Assembly (NCBI GenBank): GCA_046154645.1
Contig: JBJXDZ010000134.1
Location: 1 to 64,000 of the forward strand
DNA length: 64,000 nt
DNA from: Ga0077555 sp046154645
Lineage (GTDB): Bacteria > Pseudomonadota > Alphaproteobacteria > Rhizobiales > Hyphomicrobiaceae
Direction of reading: 5' to 3'
Below, piece after piece: positions 1-11,454 of the stretch. A model generated the notes under the pieces. It ran no database searches. It worked only from the letters and a program-made list of their open reading frames with translations, and was not told the origin of the DNA. Position numbers and translations under genes: made by a program. Within the stretch, counting starts at the first letter, position 1; the number at the start of each line of letters is the position of its first letter.

Positions 1-11
1 CCTGATAATGG

Positions 12-32
12 GAATATCGTCCCATGATATTC
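12..32. promoter_or_regulatory. Perfect 7-bp inverted repeat, possible operator
   Basis: GAATATC at 12-18 and GATATTC at 26-32 form a perfect inverted repeat around a 7-base spacer. A second nested palindrome (TGGGA...TCCCA) overlaps it. The spacing suits a dimeric helix-turn-helix repressor. It lies about 265 bases before the AtuA-like gene and next to the window edge, so the regulated gene may lie outside. No second copy was noticed. The remaining bases up to 295 hold no gene I can support. Confidence 0.3.
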
Positions 33-295
33 GCGCGCGCAGCGTTAATTTCCGCCAACAACGGCGCTCTCTTCGTAGATCGGGCCAAGCCGAAGCGAAG
101 CGCAGGCGCGACCCGACGCGAAAACCACCAACGTCAAAGCGGCGGGGCGGACTCCCGTCTCAGCGCCCTGGCGACCCGACTCGAAAATCTGTTCAGCCCG
201 GCTCCTGATTGCTAGGGTGCACGTGAGTCGAGGCCCACGGCAGCAAGGCCGTCCGGGCCGGAAGCCTTGGCCCAGACAACAGACGGAGCCTGCTC

Positions 296-1657
296 ATGCC
301 GACACGCGTGCTGGTACCTTCGGGTGTGCTGGGGCTGGGCTTCGACCGGGCCGCACTGGCGCGTGGTGTGGCGGCCAAGCCCGACATCATCTGCATCGAT
401 GGCGGCTCCACGGACAGCGGTCCGTTCTCGCTCGGCTCGGGCACGTCGAAATATTCGCGCGCCGCCACCAAATCCGAATGGCGGCAACTGATGCTGGCGC
501 GCGCCGAAGCGGGTGTGCCGCTGGTCATCGGCACATCCGGCACTTGCGGCACGGATGCGACTGTCGACTGGATGTATGACATCACGCGGGAGATTGCCGC
601 CGAACTCGGCCAGCGCGTCAAGGTCACGCGGCTCTATTCGAGCCAGCCATCCAAGCGCGTCGCCGATGCGCTGACAGCCAAGCGCATTGTGCCACTGACG
701 CCCGCGCCGCCGATCTCGCCCGAAGCCATCGGCGCCATGACCAACATCGTGGCGCTTGCGGGTGCCGAGCAGGTGCAGGCAGCGCTCGCCACCGGCGCCG
801 ACATCGTGCTCGCCGGCCGCACGACGGATACCGCCATCATCTCGGCGCTGCCATTGTCGCGCGGCGAACATGCGGGGGGCGCTTGGCACGGCGCCAAGAT
901 CGCGGAATGCGGCGCGCTGTGCTCCACCAACCCGACCAGCGGGGTGATCATGGTGCAGTTCGATGCCGAAGGTTTCACGGTGGAGCCGCTGGCGGACGGC
1001 GCCAAATGCACGCCGCACTCGGTGTCCGCGCATATGCTGTACGAGAATGCCGACCCGTTCATCCTCCATGAGCCAGGTGGCCATCTGGATGTGAGCGCAG
1101 CCCGCTATGGCGCGCTCGATGAGCGCTGCGTGCGCGTCACTGGTTCGCAGTGGGTGCCTGGCCGCTACACCGTCAAGCTCGAGGGCGCGCGCATCGCTGG
1201 CTATCAGACCTCGATCCTGGCAGTGCTGCGTGATCCCCATTACGTCGCCAATGCACAGGCCTGGATCGACAAGCTGCACGCCTACCTCACCGGTCAGATC
1301 GCGCAACGCATGGGGCTCGAGCCTCCGGCCTATTCCCTCGAGTTCCGGCTGATCGGCGCCAACTCGGCGCTGGGCCCCATGGAAAACCGGCAAGGCGAGC
1401 CGGTCGAGATCGGCGTCCTCGGCCTCGTTACCGCCGAGACGGCCGCCTTGTCAGAAGAGATCGGCAAATTGATCAACCCGTTTGTGTTGCACTACCCGCT
1501 CACCACCGACGAGGAACTGCCGACTTTCGCATTCCCCTATTCGCCGGCGCAATCAGAGCGCGGTGCCTTCTACGAGTTCGCGCTCAACCACGTCATGGAG
1601 CTGGATGATCCCATGCAGGCCTTCCGGCTCGTCGTGTCTGAGGTCGGGCATGCTTAA
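296..1657 (+). CDS. AtuA-like protein (DUF1446 family)
   Basis: This 453-residue protein matches the acyclic terpene utilisation AtuA family by its Gly/Ser/Thr-rich N-terminal motifs (DGGSTDSGP near residue 36, GTSGTCGTD near 81) and the LAGRTTDTA motif near 175. The family is found with acyl-CoA degradation genes, including citronellol/geraniol catabolism, but its chemistry is not settled. The ATG at 296 follows a GGAG ribosome site. The gene overlaps the DUF4387 gene by 8 bases, so the two are probably translationally coupled. No other atu genes (carboxylase, isohexenylglutaconyl-CoA hydratase) are visible, so a terpene role is not shown here. Confidence 0.8.
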   Translation: MPTRVLVPSGVLGLGFDRAALARGVAAKPDIICIDGGSTDSGPFSLGSGTSKYSRAATKSEWRQLMLARAEAGVPLVIGTSGTCGTDATVDWMYDITREIAAELGQRVKVTRLYSSQPSKRVADALTAKRIVPLTPAPPISPEAIGAMTNIVALAGAEQVQAALATGADIVLAGRTTDTAIISALPLSRGEHAGGAWHGAKIAECGALCSTNPTSGVIMVQFDAEGFTVEPLADGAKCTPHSVSAHMLYENADPFILHEPGGHLDVSAARYGALDERCVRVTGSQWVPGRYTVKLEGARIAGYQTSILAVLRDPHYVANAQAWIDKLHAYLTGQIAQRMGLEPPAYSLEFRLIGANSALGPMENRQGEPVEIGVLGLVTAETAALSEEIGKLINPFVLHYPLTTDEELPTFAFPYSPAQSERGAFYEFALNHVMELDDPMQAFRLVVSEVGHA

Positions 1658-1955
1658 GCTTGGGGATCGCGTCGAGAAGGTCCGCTCGAAGAATGCCGGG
1701 CCGTTCTGGGTCACCGTCGATGTGTTCTGCGGCAGCGCCGAAGCTTTCGCCGCGATCTCGCCAGCGCTCAAGACGGAAGCCGTGGCCGCTCTCTATCACC
1801 AGCCGACGCAGATGGTGAAGCGCTTCGATATCCCCGATCTCAATGTCATCAAGTTTTCGTTTCCGCGCCCCGTCATTCAAGGCAGCCGCGCCGACCGCGA
1901 CATGCACGGCGCCCAATGGGCCATTCTGCTCGCCGAGCTCGAGTTGCCGATGTAG
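1650..1955 (+). CDS. DUF4387 domain protein
   Basis: This 101-residue protein begins MLKLGDRVEKVRSKNAGPF, the typical start of DUF4387 proteins. These accompany, or are fused to the C-terminus of, AtuA/DUF1446 proteins. The ATG at 1650 lies inside the last codons of the AtuA-like gene, in another frame, which supports this start over the upstream in-frame extension. It ends seven bases before the convergent LutA-like gene. The function is unknown; it is probably a subunit or partner of the AtuA-like protein. Confidence 0.75.
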   Translation: MLKLGDRVEKVRSKNAGPFWVTVDVFCGSAEAFAAISPALKTEAVAALYHQPTQMVKRFDIPDLNVIKFSFPRPVIQGSRADRDMHGAQWAILLAELELPM

Positions 1956-1961
1956 CCGGCT

Positions 1962-2738
1962 TCAACCCTTCGCCCCCGCGATCGGCGGCGCATCCATCTC
2001 GCCGGCGAGCACCTCGGCGATATGGCGGACGGCGACGCTACGCCCATCACGGCGCAGCTTACCCGCCATGTTCATGAGGCAGCCGAGATCGCCCGCCAGC
2101 ATCAGATCAGTGCCGGCCTCGACGATGTTGGCGCACTTCTTCTCGACAATGGCATTCGAGATGTCGCTGTACTTGACCGCAAACGTGCCGCCGAAGCCGC
2201 AGCAGATTTCGCAATCCGCCATCTCGACCAGCTCGAGGCCTTTGACGCTGGCCAGTAACTTTCGCGGCTGCTCCTTGATGCCGAGTTCGCGCAATCCCGA
2301 GCAGCTGTCGTGATAGGTGGCGCGCGCCTTCAATGTGGCGCCGACGTCGGTCAGCCCACGCACATCGACCAGAAAAGCGATCAGCTCGTGCACCTTGGCG
2401 GCGAAGGCCTTGGCGCGTGGCGCCCAAGCCTTGTCGTCGGCCAGTAGCGCGGGATAGTGCGATTTCAGCATGCCCGCGCAGGAGCCGGACGGCGCCACGA
2501 CGTAATCGTAGTGCTCGCAGGCGGCGATCGTCTGGCGCGCGAGGGCGGCGGCATTGACTTTATCCCCCGAATTGTAGGCCGGCTGCCCGCAGCACGTCTG
2601 TGCCGTTGGCACCTCGACTGTGCACCCGGCTTTCTCGATCAGCTTCACGGCGGCAAAGCCGACCGAGGGGCGCATCAGATCGACCAGGCACGTCACGAAC
2701 AGGGCGACGCGAGGAGGAGGGGCGGTTGGCGGGGCCAT
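1962..2738 (-). CDS. (Fe-S)-binding protein, LutA/YkgE-like
   Basis: This 258-residue protein has two cysteine-rich CCG domains: TCCGQPAYNSG at residues 48-58 with SGSCAGM at 84-90, and HDSCSGLR at 143-150 with CEICCGFGG at 176-184. This is the layout of LutA/YkgE, the Fe-S subunit of L-lactate oxidation complexes, and of the related GlcF/HdrB domains. The cysteines bind Fe-S clusters that pass electrons. LutB- and LutC-like genes are not adjacent, so the electron donor is unknown. It converges with the AtuA/DUF4387 pair. Confidence 0.85.
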   Translation of the reverse strand: MAPPTAPPPRVALFVTCLVDLMRPSVGFAAVKLIEKAGCTVEVPTAQTCCGQPAYNSGDKVNAAALARQTIAACEHYDYVVAPSGSCAGMLKSHYPALLADDKAWAPRAKAFAAKVHELIAFLVDVRGLTDVGATLKARATYHDSCSGLRELGIKEQPRKLLASVKGLELVEMADCEICCGFGGTFAVKYSDISNAIVEKKCANIVEAGTDLMLAGDLGCLMNMAGKLRRDGRSVAVRHIAEVLAGEMDAPPIAGAKG

Positions 2739-2884
2739 ACGGCAGTGTTCCGGACGGGAGGGGCGAGACGCGAAGGTGGAGACTGCGGCCCTTCTAGCGG
2801 CGACGCCCGAGCCCGTCCATAAGCGGAATGCTCGGGCGTTGCCCCGGTCGGCCCGTCTGGCGGCCGTCCGAGGACGGCGGGCCG

Positions 2885-3772
2885 TTACTTTTTCGGCGCA
2901 GGTGCGGGGGCTGCCGGAGCCGGCACCGGCTTGATCTGGCTCTCTTTCTCGACCTCGGCCTTGAGCACCGGATCGACGAACTCGAGCTTCGCCTTGTCGC
3001 GCAGCGTCTGGCCCAACTCCTGTGCCCGGCGATGGATCAGCGACGCCATGATGCGCTCCTTGATGCTGTCGAAGGGCGGCGCACCGCGTTGGCGCCGATC
3101 CTCGAGCTTGATGATGTGCCAGCCGAATTGGCTCTGCACCGGTTGCGACATGTCGCCCTTCTTGAGTTTGAACGCTGTTTCCTCGAACACGGGCACCATC
3201 TGGCCCCGCGAGAAATAGCCGAGGTCGCCACCCTCGTCCTTGCTGCCGGGATCCTTGGAGTGCTCCTTGGCCATCCGGGCGAAATCCTCGCCGTGGGCGA
3301 TTTTCTCGAAGATTTCCTTGGCCTTGACTTCGCTCTCGACGAGAATGTGGCGCGCGCGCACTTCTTCCTGCTGCTTGGCGCCGGCCACCTGCTGATCATA
3401 CAACTTACGCGCCTCGGCCTCGGTGACAGACCGGCGCACGACCTCGTCGAAGTAGGCGTCGCGCAGGGCCCGGCGCTGCCAGTACTTAGAGCGCTCTTCG
3501 TACGCCTGGCCAGTGCCGAGCTTGGCTGTTTCGCCGGCTTCCGCAAAGAGATGCGTCTCGATCAGGTATTCGACCAGCACCCGCCGGCGTTGCTCCACCG
3601 GGATCGAGCCCAGGTCGTTGCCGATTTCAGCCTCGGCATAGCGCAGATCGGTGTCGGTGATGACGCGGCCATTGACCTTGGCAATGACCTTATCCTGGGC
3701 CGCGACCGGGCCGGTGACCAAGGTTGCAGCGAGACACATGACCATGAAAGCGAGCAGGGAGCGGGCTGACAC
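2885..3772 (-). CDS. Parvulin-type peptidyl-prolyl isomerase, exported
   Basis: The 295-residue protein starts with a Sec signal peptide (hydrophobic 6-22, likely cleavage after AAQ near 26). A SurA/PrsA-like chaperone region follows, with one parvulin domain at about 138-232 (RARHILVES, GGDLGYFSRGQMVPVFE, FGWHIIKLED). The C-terminus is Ala/Pro-rich. It should assist folding of outer-membrane or secreted proteins in the periplasm. It is divergent from secA, an arrangement I recall from rhizobia that fits a shared secretion role. The 640-base gap between the two must hold both promoters. Confidence 0.9.
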   Translation of the reverse strand: MSARSLLAFMVMCLAATLVTGPVAAQDKVIAKVNGRVITDTDLRYAEAEIGNDLGSIPVEQRRRVLVEYLIETHLFAEAGETAKLGTGQAYEERSKYWQRRALRDAYFDEVVRRSVTEAEARKLYDQQVAGAKQQEEVRARHILVESEVKAKEIFEKIAHGEDFARMAKEHSKDPGSKDEGGDLGYFSRGQMVPVFEETAFKLKKGDMSQPVQSQFGWHIIKLEDRRQRGAPPFDSIKERIMASLIHRRAQELGQTLRDKAKLEFVDPVLKAEVEKESQIKPVPAPAAPAPAPKK

Positions 3773-4411
3773 GTGAGCAATCCTTCCGTGAGGCTAGGGG
3801 CTTGGGCGCGGCGATAGGCGGCGCGAGCGTGGCCGTAGTCGCGCGAGTGATGAGAGGCGGGACGGGCGAGCGTTGTGGCCGGGACGCCATTCGGGCCGCC
3901 ATGGCCGCGATTCCGACTGGCGTCTCATGGGAGTGGGGCTCCACCCCGGATTGCGCCATGACGAACGATTGCAGCCTCCTTAGAGATCCGGCGCCCTGTT
4001 GCCAAGAGAGGACGCGCCCAGGTGGCGAAAGTGAGACAAAAGGCGCCGCAACCCCGCGAACTTTGGGTTGAGGCGACGGTCCCATCCATCGGCGTGACTG
4101 ACACGGATCCTGTGGCCAGCCAGGCCCGAAAAGCTGAAAACGTTATCTGCACATTCGAAAACTTGACTGCACCCCGCGTTGACAACAGGCCGGCTCAATC
4201 CTTATCTCTCGCATTCCGGCGGTTGCCGGTGCTTCCTGGTTGTTCGCTGTTTGGTCCAGGCCTTCGCGCCCTGCAGGTCCCGATGGGCGTGCAGCGCGAG
4301 GGCGGGGTCTTGCGCGCCGGAGAAGCGTGCAGCTTTCTGTCGAGCGCCTGCAAGGCGCTTCCCCCGCTCTGGGCTATCCCGGAGCGGGACAACACGTTTG
4401 AGGCTCCGCCA
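3773..4411. other. Long intergenic region between ppiC-like gene and secA
   Basis: This 639-base divergent spacer must carry both promoters and an extended secA leader. The frame of secA stays open for about 390 bases upstream. I regard that as a GC-rich artefact, because similarity to SecA starts only at 4412. No separate gene, and no SecM-like arrest peptide, could be supported. Confidence 0.5.
4343..4388 (+). promoter_or_regulatory. Two tandem hairpins in the secA leader
   Basis: AGCGCC (4343-4348) pairs with GGCGCT (4354-4359) around TGCAA. Four bases later CCCGCTC (4363-4369) pairs with GAGCGGG (4382-4388), with inner GGG/CCC at 4371-4373 and 4378-4380. Both lie just before a GAGG ribosome site (4400-4403) and the secA ATG. 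They could adjust translation or message stability. A regulatory role is inference. Confidence 0.35.
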
Positions 4412-7807
<3,396 letters not shown>

Positions 7808-7921
7808 TCTCGGGCCATCGGCGTCGCGGCATTGAAGGCGACGTCGGCGGTTGCCTTTGCAGTCAAGACGCGGATGGGCGCGCTGAATCGGCTCTGGATC
7901 AGTGCTCGCAGGAACGCCTGT

Positions 7922-8896
7922 TTACGCGCGCCGTGACGCCGGTTGGCCCGCAGCGACCGACGGCAGTCGCGCAGCGTGGCGCGCCGCGTCGGCCATGATG
8001 CCATCGATCAGATCACGCACGGGCATGACGTCGTGGATCAGGCCCGCGATCTGCCCGGCTGCTGACTGGCGGCGCTCCGCTTTGTCGTCATGGTGCCGTG
8101 ACAGGCGCACCCGCCGCTTCAGGTCGTTGAGCTCGGGCGATTGCGGATCGCGCGCCAGCGTCTCCTCGTAGGCCACGATCTCCGGTGTCCTGATGCAGCG
8201 GACGGTGGCGCCAGTCATGCTGCGCGTGACGATGGTGTCCGTCTCGGCCATGGCGAGAAGCTGGCCTTGCCCCCAGGCGTTCATGTCGGATTCGGTCGTC
8301 GCCATGAAGCGCGTCCCCATCTGCACACCCACCGCGCCCAGGGCGAACGCTGCGAGGAAGCCGCGCCCATCGCCAATGCCGCCGGCTGCGATGACGGGTA
8401 TTTTCACGGCATCGACCACCATCGGCACCAGCGGCAGGGTTGCCACCGTGCCGACATGGCCGCCGGCCTCGGTGCCGGATGCTACGACGGCGTCGACGCC
8501 TTCCGCCTCCATGCGCAGGGCGTGCGCGACGGTCGGGATCACGGAGACCACCTTGATGCCGGCATCCTTGAGGCGACGCACGATATCCTCGCCCGGATCG
8601 GCACGGCCCGTTGTCACGACGGGCACCGCCAGCTCGATGCATGTTGCCGCGCAACGCTCGGTGATTCCGCGGCCCATCGGCATGATGTTGACGCCGAACG
8701 GGCGCGACGTCCTGGCGCGGACGGCAGCGATATCGGCTCGAAGCTTGGCGTCGGTGCCGCTGAAGGTCGGCAACACGCCGAGGCCCCCCGCCTCGCTGAC
8801 CGCTGCCACCAGATCCACGCCGCCGCCGCCTTGCATGGCACCTTGCAGGATGGGATAGCGGATCCCGAGCAGGTCGCACACGACGGTATGGAACAT
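7922..8896 (-). CDS. Nitronate monooxygenase-like NAD(P)H:flavin oxidoreductase
   Basis: A 324-residue TIM-barrel flavoprotein of the 2-nitropropane dioxygenase/FabK superfamily. Visible motifs are RYPILQGAMQGGGG near residue 11, the VVASGTEAGGHVG phosphate-binding loop and IAAGGIGDGRG. The family oxidises nitronates or reduces quinones and enoyl groups with FMN; the substrate here cannot be told. The ATG at 8896 gives the MFHTVVCDLLGIRYP start typical of the family, so an upstream 19-residue extension was dropped. It converges with secA. Confidence 0.85.
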   Translation of the reverse strand: MFHTVVCDLLGIRYPILQGAMQGGGGVDLVAAVSEAGGLGVLPTFSGTDAKLRADIAAVRARTSRPFGVNIMPMGRGITERCAATCIELAVPVVTTGRADPGEDIVRRLKDAGIKVVSVIPTVAHALRMEAEGVDAVVASGTEAGGHVGTVATLPLVPMVVDAVKIPVIAAGGIGDGRGFLAAFALGAVGVQMGTRFMATTESDMNAWGQGQLLAMAETDTIVTRSMTGATVRCIRTPEIVAYEETLARDPQSPELNDLKRRVRLSRHHDDKAERRQSAAGQIAGLIHDVMPVRDLIDGIMADAARHAARLPSVAAGQPASRRA

Positions 8897-9061
8897 AGGT
8901 CGGCCTCGCTTCGCGGCTCGCGGGCGGTCGGGCAGCGAGCCGCCATCGGGCATGCTAAGGCCTCACCCGAATTCGGCAAGGGCGCGTGAGCCACAGCCGC
9001 GGGAACGGCCACGCTCGGCTGTGCAGCGCCAAGCGCACGGCCCAAACGTTCGGGGCGCCGT

Positions 9062-9292
9062 TTACTGGGCGAGAATTTCCGGGTTGATCAGGCTCTGCGT
9101 GTCGCGCTCGCCCGTCATCTGAGCCAGGAATTCGGAGGCCGCCGCGTAGGTCGTGCGCGACTGGGTCAGCTCGCGCAATTCGCGCATCAGCTTGATCAGC
9201 TTCGCCACGTCCTCGGTCGAAAGATGCATGCCGCGTGGCTCATAGGACGCCGGCTCGCTGTAGTAATCGATGTACTGCACTGCCACCTCCAT
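9062..9292 (-). CDS. Small hypothetical protein
   Basis: A 76-residue, Glu/Tyr-rich, probably helical soluble protein that I do not recognise. It starts MEVAVQYIDYYSEPASYEP and has a central amphipathic stretch (VAKLIKLMRELRELTQ). The reading frame extends upstream to 9451, but that part (Cys- and Ser-rich) looks non-coding. The ATG at 9292 is therefore preferred, although its ribosome site is weak. It lies alone between two unrelated flavoprotein genes. Confidence 0.45.
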   Translation of the reverse strand: MEVAVQYIDYYSEPASYEPRGMHLSTEDVAKLIKLMRELRELTQSRTTYAAASEFLAQMTGERDTQSLINPEILAQ

Positions 9293-9459
9293 CTCCGCCC
9301 CGGCCGGGTGGCCGTGGACTAGCTCAGGCTCTCCTTCGCTATCTTCGTTGCAGCTTGATGTGATGATGCTTGAACAACGTTTCAATGCCGTTACGAAAAC
9401 GTTACAGCGAATTAACCGTGCGTGATCGCCCGGGACCAGTGGCCGGGCCATAACGGCGA

Positions 9460-9489
9460 CGGCGAGCGCTCCCTCTGGAACGCTCGCCG
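9460..9489. terminator. Hairpin downstream of the LLM gene
   Basis: CGGCGAGCG (9460-9468) pairs perfectly with CGCTCGCCG (9481-9489) around a 12-base loop. It sits 33 bases past the stop codon of the minus-strand luciferase-like gene. There is no T-run, so it may be a weak terminator or a 3'-end stabiliser rather than a classical Rho-independent terminator. Confidence 0.4.
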
Positions 9490-9522
9490 CTGTTGCACGG
9501 CGTGCCTTTGAAGGCCCGCGCG

Positions 9523-10764
9523 CTATTCAGCCGCCACCGGCTTCTTTTTCAGGTCCTTGGAGTACTTGAGATGCACCGGCGCATCGGCTTCGAACGGGCT
9601 GTTGAGGCCCAGTTCCTTGGCCCAGATGCGAATTTGCGGGAACACCTCTTTGCCAAGCAGCTCGATGCAGCGCAGGCTGTCCTTCTGGGAGACTTTGCCG
9701 TCCTGCGCCCACACCGCCATGATGCCGGGCCGCGTCTCCTCGAGCAGATGCCTGATGCGCGGCAGCACCTGCTTCGGCGTGCCGGCCATGATCATGCCGG
9801 ACTCGAGCTGCTCTTCGAAGGTCATGGCGCCGCGCGGGTTCTTCGAGCGGCCAACCGCGAACTCGACGAACTGGCGCCGGCCGCTGGGTGAGAAGTAGCC
9901 GGCGGGATTGGCCCACACGGGATGCGCCAGACCGGTGAACTCACCCTGCATCCAGGTGAACTCGCGCGCGTTCTTGATCGCGGTCTTTTCGTCGTCATGT
10001 ACGTGGATGCGCGCCAGATAGCCGCGGTTCTCTGGGCCCGTTTGGTAGCCACAGTCCGCCGCCGTCTTGTCGTACAGCTCCCAGATCTTCTTGGTCTGCT
10101 CGATCGACGTGTTGAGCGCAATATAGGGATAGCGCTGCTGCGCGGCCCACACGATCGTTTCCGTGGAGATGACACCCGGGATCCACACGCGTGGGTAGGG
10201 CTTCTGCAAGGGCACGGCCCAGGGGTTGACGACGCGGTGCTGATAGTGCGTGCCCTCCCAGCGGAACGGCCCCGGCTCGGTCCATGCCTTGACGATCAGG
10301 TCATGGGCCTCGATGAAGCGCTCACGATTGTAGGCGGGGTTTACACCAGCCGAGAGCTGCTCCTGGCCGCCGCCGCGCACGAAGCCGGAGACGAGTCGGC
10401 CTTTCGAGATCATGTCGATCATGGCCAGCTCTTCGGCCAGCCGGATCGGGTTCTCGGCCAGCGGCAGCGGGTTCCCCAGCAGCACGATCTTCACCTTCTC
10501 GGTGACGGCGGCGAGGATGGCAGCGCAGATATTGGTCTTGGCCTGCATGCAGAACGGCGCGTTGTGGTGCTCGTTCAGCATGATGCCGTCGATGCCGACC
10601 TCCTCGCACTTCTTGTATTGCTCGATGAACTCATTGTAGAGGCGGCTGCCGGCCACCGGATCGAAGTGCTTGTTGGAGAAGGTCAGTGCCGTGGCACCGT
10701 ACTTCAGGCCTTCCTTCTCGTCATAGGCCGACATCGGCTGCTCAGTGAAATACATCAGATGCAT
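9523..10764 (-). CDS. LLM-class flavin-dependent monooxygenase
   Basis: A 413-residue bacterial luciferase-like protein. Visible are the N-terminal MHLMYFTEQP strand, EEVGIDGIMLNEHHNAPF (the EHH flavin/substrate segment), IVLLGNPLPLAENPIRLAEELAMID and RLVSGFVRGGGQEQ. These enzymes use reduced FMN from a separate reductase to oxygenate or desulfurise small substrates. Enzymes of this length often work in ketone, ester or alkane-derived degradation. The alpha/beta hydrolase at 11455 lies on the same strand beyond a toxin-antitoxin pair and may act in the same pathway, which is inference. Confidence 0.88.
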   Translation of the reverse strand: MHLMYFTEQPMSAYDEKEGLKYGATALTFSNKHFDPVAGSRLYNEFIEQYKKCEEVGIDGIMLNEHHNAPFCMQAKTNICAAILAAVTEKVKIVLLGNPLPLAENPIRLAEELAMIDMISKGRLVSGFVRGGGQEQLSAGVNPAYNRERFIEAHDLIVKAWTEPGPFRWEGTHYQHRVVNPWAVPLQKPYPRVWIPGVISTETIVWAAQQRYPYIALNTSIEQTKKIWELYDKTAADCGYQTGPENRGYLARIHVHDDEKTAIKNAREFTWMQGEFTGLAHPVWANPAGYFSPSGRRQFVEFAVGRSKNPRGAMTFEEQLESGMIMAGTPKQVLPRIRHLLEETRPGIMAVWAQDGKVSQKDSLRCIELLGKEVFPQIRIWAKELGLNSPFEADAPVHLKYSKDLKKKPVAAE

Positions 10765-10793
10765 GGGGTGATCCTCCCGATGAGCTTCGCAGT

Positions 10794-11219
10794 TCAGGTG
10801 CGCTGTGACTTTGAGAGCACGAATTGTCGTGCGTCTTCGATTCGAATGCCGTTGCAGGGTGTGAGGGCGAGCAGGTCGGCATCGCGACTGATGATGGCTT
10901 CAGCACCGGCGCATACCGCCAAATCGATGAATTTATCGTCGGTTGCGTCGCGGCAGACCCGGTAGTGGCACCAGGGTTCCATGAACGTCATATCGCTGCG
11001 CAGGGCGGCGAGGGCAGCATATCGAATGTGCGCTGGGACGAAACGGTCGAATTTGGGCCGTTGAAGCACGGCCGTCACCTCATGCAGTGTGGCTTCAGAC
11101 ATCATGATGTCCACCGTTCTGAGCGCCAAGACATAGGCTTGTCGACCGAAAGACGAAGGAAAGCAGATTGCATCAAGCAGCACGTTCGTATCGAAGACGA
11201 GACGTGGCTTACTTCTCAT
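10794..11219 (-). CDS. PIN-domain toxin (COG1569-type)
   Basis: The 141-residue protein is a single PIN domain: LVFDTNVLLDAI at 7-18 carries the first metal-binding Asp, SEATLHEVTAVL the conserved Glu, and CRDATDDKFIDLAV plus IISRDADLL the remaining acidic residues. PIN toxins cleave RNA with Mg2+/Mn2+. Its start overlaps the end of the small upstream gene by 11 bases, the classical antitoxin-toxin order. The acidic site looks intact, so it is probably active when freed from its antitoxin. Confidence 0.85.
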   Translation of the reverse strand: MRSKPRLVFDTNVLLDAICFPSSFGRQAYVLALRTVDIMMSEATLHEVTAVLQRPKFDRFVPAHIRYAALAALRSDMTFMEPWCHYRVCRDATDDKFIDLAVCAGAEAIISRDADLLALTPCNGIRIEDARQFVLSKSQRT

Positions 11220-11430
11220 TCAGGATCTCATCGAGCTTCTCGGGCGAAAGACCGCGTTTTTCGGCTTGCCGCGCGAAGACATCGAACACATCGATCGATG
11301 TCCGCGCTTTGGCCAGTTCCTCGTCGAACTCGGCGATCCTGACTTCGACCTTGATGTCGGGATCCGCGAACTCCTTCGCCCACTCCGGCGGTAGGTCGCC
11401 GGCACGTACAATTTTCTGGATGATGGTCAT
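11209..11430 (-). CDS. Antitoxin partner of the PIN toxin
   Basis: A 73-residue acidic protein starting MTIIQKIVRAGDLPPEWAK. It is rich in Glu/Lys toward the C-terminus (SPEKLDEILNEK), as expected for an antitoxin tail that wraps the PIN toxin. I do not see a clear helix-turn-helix or AbrB domain. Identification rests on position: same strand, immediately upstream, with an 11-base overlap. It would normally neutralise the toxin and may repress the pair's promoter. Confidence 0.65.
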   Translation of the reverse strand: MTIIQKIVRAGDLPPEWAKEFADPDIKVEVRIAEFDEELAKARTSIDVFDVFARQAEKRGLSPEKLDEILNEK

Positions 11431-11454
11431 GGCACGTGCGCTCCTTTGCACAGC

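Noticed and set aside
8..215. Two short overlapping open frames near the left edge
   Set aside because: Arg/Ser-rich composition, no ribosome site and no family resemblance.
4022..4411. N-terminal extension of SecA by up to 130 residues
   Set aside because: Family similarity begins exactly at 4412 with a ribosome site; upstream residues look random.
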